Translations under genes and position numbers: made by a program | From: JAABYT01 sp041581935 | GTDB lineage: Bacteria; Pseudomonadota; Gammaproteobacteria; HK1 | Reading direction: 5' to 3' | DNA: 9,635 bases | Assembly (NCBI GenBank): GCA_041581935.1 | Contig: JBFICP010000116.1 | Span: forward strand, 1-9,635 | Shown here: piece after piece, positions 6,590 through 9,635 of the stretch | How positions within the stretch are numbered: position 1 is the first letter of the stretch | Layout: every line of letters starts with the position of its first letter | The notes under the pieces: model-generated | Database searches by the model: none | What the model was told of the DNA's origin: nothing | What the model saw: the letters and a program-made list of their open reading frames with translations, nothing else

Positions 6590-7003
6590 ATGTCTTCACA
6601 ATTGGAGGTTATCTACAAAGACCTCGAAAACGAGCACCGCCGGGTGATGAAGTCGATCGAGCGTCTCCGATCCCATGACACCATGACCGGGCTGCTGCCG
6701 CTGCTCGACAAGCTTCGCACCCTGTTGATCGTGCATTTTGCGCGCGAGCAGCTGCCCGACGGCTTCTACGCAGCGCTCGGCGATCGTGCCGAATCCAGGG
6801 GCGACGAGATCCAGATGCTGATGAGCGACCATGCCGCCATTCTGTCTACGTTGAATGCGCTCATCGAGGATGCGAAAACACCCGATCCGGAAATCGAGGC
6901 GGACATGCTGAGCCGGGTGAAGCGGTTGATCGACGACCTGGACGATCACGAGCACAGGGAGCATCGATTCGCCGTGGATGTGCTCGGAAATCGAGGCGGG
7001 TAA
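6590..7003 (+). CDS. Hemerythrin HHE-domain protein
   Basis: This 137-residue, helical, soluble protein has no signal peptide and consists of a single hemerythrin-like four-helix domain. Candidate metal ligands in order are H16, H49 with E53 (HxxxE), H81, and H120 with E124 (HxxxE), inside a histidine-rich stretch D-D-H-E-H-R-E-H at 118-125. The spacing fits the HHE cation-binding repeat (two halves, each His then HxxxE). The position four residues after H81, which is His in classical hemerythrins, is Leu84, as is common in HHE proteins. Such proteins bind a diiron centre and serve in oxygen, nitric oxide or iron handling; the role here is unknown. It lies 43 bp after the ATPase gene on the same strand, so read-through is possible. 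There is no clear Shine-Dalgarno before the ATG; later starts would remove H16. Confidence 0.82.
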   Translation: MSSQLEVIYKDLENEHRRVMKSIERLRSHDTMTGLLPLLDKLRTLLIVHFAREQLPDGFYAALGDRAESRGDEIQMLMSDHAAILSTLNALIEDAKTPDPEIEADMLSRVKRLIDDLDDHEHREHRFAVDVLGNRGG

Positions 7004-7040
7004 CGCCGGCAAGCGCGGGCGACAGCCTCCCTGTTACCCG
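6997..7040. repeat. 8-bp inverted repeat across the end of the hemerythrin gene
   Basis: CGGGTAAC (6997-7004, containing the TAA stop) and GTTACCCG (7033-7040) are perfect reverse complements separated by 28 bp of GC-rich DNA. No T-run follows, so an intrinsic terminator is unlikely. It could form an mRNA 3'-end stem or be a wide operator. Chance cannot be excluded. Confidence 0.35.
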
Positions 7041-7056
7041 AGTCACAGACCTGACT
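7041..7056. promoter_or_regulatory. Short inverted repeat AGTCA-N6-TGACT, possible operator
   Basis: Five-base perfect arms lie immediately upstream of, and touching, the -35-like element of the candidate promoter for the bifunctional enzyme. The position suits a regulator binding site. The arms are short, so support is weak. Confidence 0.22.
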
Positions 7057-7084
7057 TGAGCAATTCCGTCGTCATGTCCATACT
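7056..7084 (+). promoter_or_regulatory. Candidate sigma70 promoter for the FadN-type gene
   Basis: TTGAGC (7056-7061) and CATACT (7079-7084) are separated by exactly 17 bp; each matches the consensus at 4 of 6 positions. Transcription would begin near 7091, about 33 nt before the ATG at 7124. This suggests the enzyme gene is expressed independently of the ABC operon. Confidence 0.33.
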
Positions 7085-7123
7085 CGCCCGTCGCCTAATG
7101 AAAGCTGCGCGTTGAGAAGGGCT

Positions 7124-9451
7124 ATGGCACGAATACAAAGGGCGGCGGTCATCGGCGCCGGCACGATGGGATCCGGGATTGCCAGTCACCTGGCCAATGC
7201 CGGCGTGCCGGTCGTGATGCTCGACGTTGCGACACAGGATTGCGGCAGCCGCAGCCAGATCGCCGAGCGCGCGGTCGCGAGGCTACTCGAGTCGAGTCCT
7301 CCTGCGTTCATGCACCCGGACAACGCACGATTGATCACGACGGGAAATATCGACGATGACCTGGCGTCGATCGCCGATGCGGACTGGATCGCCGAGGCTG
7401 TTGTCGAACGAATCGACGTGAAGAGAGCCCTTTACGAGGCGATCGATGCGGTACGCGCGCCGGGGTCCATTGTCTCGTCCAACACTTCGACCATCCCGCT
7501 GGCGATGCTTGCCGAAAGCATGCCTGCATCCCTGAAGCGCGATTTCTGCATCACGCATTTTTTTAACCCTGTCCGCTACATGCGGCTGCTCGAGATCGTG
7601 AAGGGGCCGGATACGCGGTCCGAGGTCATCGACACACTGACGGAGTTCTGCGACGTCGCGCTCGGCAAGGGTGTCGTGCCCTGCAGAGACACCCCGGGCT
7701 TTCTCGGTAATCGCGTCGGCGTGTACGCGCTGCAAGTGGGCATCGTGGAGGCGGCGCGCGCGGGTCTCACCGTGGAGGAGGCCGATGCCATCATGGGGCG
7801 CCCCATGGGCATACCGAAAACCGGCGTGTTCGGGCTCTACGACCTCATCGGCCTCGACCTCATGCTCGACGTGGTCGCGAGCCTTCAGGGCGCGCTCGCC
7901 GACGACGATCCTTTTCAGGAGGTAGCCGCAGGTATCCCGGCGGTGGCCGAGCTGGTGGCGCGCGGGCACACGGGAAACAAGAGCGGCGCCGGTTTTTATC
8001 GCGACGCGCGCGCCGGTGCCGGATCGGTGCGCGAGGCATTGAACCTTGAAAGCGGGACCTACCGGCCTGCGGAGCGAGCGCAGCCGGCGGCCGCCGTGGC
8101 TGGCGAGACGCATGGCCTGCGCGCGCTCATCGAGTATCCCGATCGGCACGGCCGCTTCGCATGGCGGGTGCTCGCGCGCACGCTCTCCTATGCCGCCTCG
8201 CTGTTTCCTGAGGTCGGCGATGAGATCGTGCCCGTCGACGAGGCCATGAAGCTCGGTTACAGCTGGACCCATGGTCCATTCGAGATGATCGATGTGCTCG
8301 GCGTGACGTGGCTGCGGAATCGATTGCGCGAGGAAGGCATGGCGGTGCCCCAGATCCTGGAGATGGTTGGCGAATCGTCGTTGTACCGCGCGGCAGGAAA
8401 TCACGTGGAGCACTTCGGCTTCGATGGCCATTACCGTGCGCTTGCACGCGCGCCCGGGGTCGTGCGACTGGGCGATTTGAAACGTCTGAGCACCCCGGTC
8501 ATCGGCAACGAAGCGGCCAGTCTCTGGGATGTGGGCGACAGGGTTGCATGTCTCGAGTTCCACACCAAGGCGAATGCACTTGCGCCGGAGTCGATGAACA
8601 TGCTGCGCGAGGCGCTGGCCGTGGTGGAGAAGCGATATCGCGCCATGTTGGTGCACAACGACGCTGCGCATTTTTCGGTGGGGTTAAATCTGGAATTTGC
8701 GCTTTCGAGCGCGAAGGAAGGTGCCTGGGATCGACTCGACACGGCGTTGCGCGAGTTTCAGGAAACCACCGCAGCCATCAAGCATGCGCCCTTTCCCGTG
8801 GTGGGGGCACCGGCGGGCACCTCGCTGGGCGGTGGATTCGAGGTGCTCCTGCACTGCGATGCGCTGCAGGCGCACGCGAACACCGTCATGGGACTGGTGG
8901 AAACCGTCGTCGGGCTGGTGCCATCGGGTGGCGGATGCAAGGAGCTGCTGCATCGCTGGTGCGGCGACGCCAGCGACACCAATGAGGTCATTGCCGGAGC
9001 GCTTCGGGTGTTCGAGCTCATCGCTACGGGAAAGACAGCCACATCGCCCCGACTCGGTGAACCACTGCGCTTCTTTCTGTCCCGCGACCGCAGCATAATG
9101 AACCGCGATCGTTTGCTCGCGGATGCGAAGAAGCGCGCTATCGAGATGGCAGACGGCTACACGCCACCCGCGAAGACGGGTGTTGCAGTCGCCGGCGAGC
9201 AGGGTCGGCGGGCGATGCACGAGCGGCTCGACGAGCTCGACCGTCGCGGCGTCACCACACCGCACGATCGAGTGGTGGCAGAGCATCTTGCCGATGTGTT
9301 GAGCGGAGGCGGCGCCGCGCCGGGGGAATGGGTCAGTGACGAAGATCTATGCGCGCTCGAGCGCAGCGCGTTCATTGCGCTCGCCAGCACACGAGCGACA
9401 CGTGACCGCATCGAGCATATGCTGAGTGAGGGCCGTCCACTCAGGAACTGA
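7124..9451 (+). CDS. Bifunctional 3-hydroxyacyl-CoA dehydrogenase / enoyl-CoA hydratase, FadN-type domain order
   Basis: This 775-residue cytoplasmic enzyme should hydrate 2-enoyl-CoA and oxidise the resulting 3-hydroxyacyl-CoA with NAD+, two steps of beta-oxidation. The dehydrogenase comes first: Rossmann motif G-A-G-T-M-G-S-G at 11-18, S-S-N-T-S-T near 118-123, catalytic His145 in T-H-F-F-N-P, and the partner Glu157 in L-L-E-I-V. C-terminal dehydrogenase domains follow from about 188 (D-T-P-G-F-L-G-N-R). A crotonase domain begins near 475 (E-F-H-T-K-A-N-A-L), with an oxyanion Gly near 520, Glu573 in L-G-G-G-F-E and Glu593 in G-L-V-E-T-V-V-G, matching both hydratase glutamates. This order is that of Bacillus FadN, the reverse of FadB/FadJ. 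The start at 7124 follows AGAAGG; an in-frame TTG at 7112 adds four residues. No thiolase partner is in the window. Confidence 0.92.
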   Translation: MARIQRAAVIGAGTMGSGIASHLANAGVPVVMLDVATQDCGSRSQIAERAVARLLESSPPAFMHPDNARLITTGNIDDDLASIADADWIAEAVVERIDVKRALYEAIDAVRAPGSIVSSNTSTIPLAMLAESMPASLKRDFCITHFFNPVRYMRLLEIVKGPDTRSEVIDTLTEFCDVALGKGVVPCRDTPGFLGNRVGVYALQVGIVEAARAGLTVEEADAIMGRPMGIPKTGVFGLYDLIGLDLMLDVVASLQGALADDDPFQEVAAGIPAVAELVARGHTGNKSGAGFYRDARAGAGSVREALNLESGTYRPAERAQPAAAVAGETHGLRALIEYPDRHGRFAWRVLARTLSYAASLFPEVGDEIVPVDEAMKLGYSWTHGPFEMIDVLGVTWLRNRLREEGMAVPQILEMVGESSLYRAAGNHVEHFGFDGHYRALARAPGVVRLGDLKRLSTPVIGNEAASLWDVGDRVACLEFHTKANALAPESMNMLREALAVVEKRYRAMLVHNDAAHFSVGLNLEFALSSAKEGAWDRLDTALREFQETTAAIKHAPFPVVGAPAGTSLGGGFEVLLHCDALQAHANTVMGLVETVVGLVPSGGGCKELLHRWCGDASDTNEVIAGALRVFELIATGKTATSPRLGEPLRFFLSRDRSIMNRDRLLADAKKRAIEMADGYTPPAKTGVAVAGEQGRRAMHERLDELDRRGVTTPHDRVVAEHLADVLSGGGAAPGEWVSDEDLCALERSAFIALASTRATRDRIEHMLSEGRPLRN

Positions 9452-9478
9452 TGACCAGTCGAGTCAGTGCATCAAGGC

Positions 9479-9635
9479 TCAGCGCATCACGAATGGGTTC
9501 GGCACTTCGTTGGATGTGGAGATCCACACGCTTTTGGTCTGCATGTATTCGTGGATGGCCTCCTGTCCGTTTTCCCGTCCCAGGCCACTGCGCTTGTAGC
9601 CGCCGAAGGGCGTCGTATAGCTGAAGGCGCGGTAG
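9479..9635 (-). CDS. Aldehyde dehydrogenase, C-terminal fragment (runs off the window)
   Basis: On the - strand the last 51 codons of a gene are visible, ending in TGA at 9481-9479; the rest lies beyond base 9635. The residues include T-P-F-G-G-Y-K-R-S-G-L-G-R-E-N-G followed by E-A-I-H-E-Y-M-Q-T-K-S-V-W-I. This is the conserved C-terminal signature of the NAD(P)+-dependent aldehyde dehydrogenase superfamily, where the P-F-G-G-x-K-x-S-G segment and the Y-x-x-x-K-x-V end help form the oligomer. Members oxidise aldehydes to carboxylic acids. The catalytic Cys and Glu are outside the window, so the substrate class is open. The gene is convergent with the FadN-type gene, with a 27-bp gap showing no obvious terminator. 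Confidence 0.93.
   Translation of the reverse strand, partial: YRAFSYTTPFGGYKRSGLGRENGQEAIHEYMQTKSVWISTSNEVPNPFVMR

Noticed and set aside
7283..8671. 462-codon open frame antisense to the FadN-type gene
   Set aside because: It lies wholly opposite a gene with intact catalytic motifs. Its translation is rich in Arg, His and Asp with no recognisable domain, as expected for the antisense of GC-biased codons.

Overview
The window looks like a chromosomal stretch of a GC-rich Gram-negative bacterium, most likely a member of the Pseudomonadota. I infer this from base composition, the Tat-exported periplasmic binding protein, and the gene families present; the class cannot be fixed from the sequence alone. 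It holds six complete genes on the + strand or partly so, one complete gene on the - strand, and one truncated gene at each edge. I see no rRNA, tRNA, insertion sequence, phage gene or CRISPR array.

Layout: (1) At the left edge is the C-terminal half of a malate/L-lactate dehydrogenase-type (Ldh_2) oxidoreductase, + strand. (2) Convergent with it is a small ATP-binding-type universal stress protein, - strand. (3) About 360 bp of non-coding DNA follows, with a candidate - strand promoter and several inverted repeats, lying between the divergent usp gene and the next operon. (4) A tight + strand operon encodes a complete peptide/opine/nickel-class ABC importer: a Tat-signal family 5 solute-binding protein, two inner-membrane permeases (DppB-like and DppC-like), and one polypeptide carrying both ATPase domains. 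The last three genes overlap at their stops and starts. (5) A 137-residue hemerythrin (HHE) protein sits 43 bp downstream. (6) After a 120 bp gap with a plausible sigma70 promoter comes a 775-residue bifunctional beta-oxidation enzyme with the dehydrogenase domain first and the enoyl-CoA hydratase domain last (FadN-type order, opposite to FadB/FadJ). (7) At the right edge, on the - strand, are the last 51 codons of an NAD(P)+-dependent aldehyde dehydrogenase.

How they may fit together: the importer would bring in a small peptide-like or acid-type solute. The flanking enzymes (2-hydroxyacid dehydrogenase, aldehyde dehydrogenase, hydroxyacyl-CoA dehydrogenase/hydratase) are all oxidative catabolic functions, so a nutrient uptake and oxidation neighbourhood is possible. 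The genes are not all on one transcript, and nothing in the sequence names the substrate. Overall this is an ordinary metabolic region. The points most worth a second look are the inverted-repeat-rich intergenic region, the Tat routing of the binding protein, the asymmetric fused ATPase and the stand-alone FadN-type enzyme. I do not see a convincing undescribed system.
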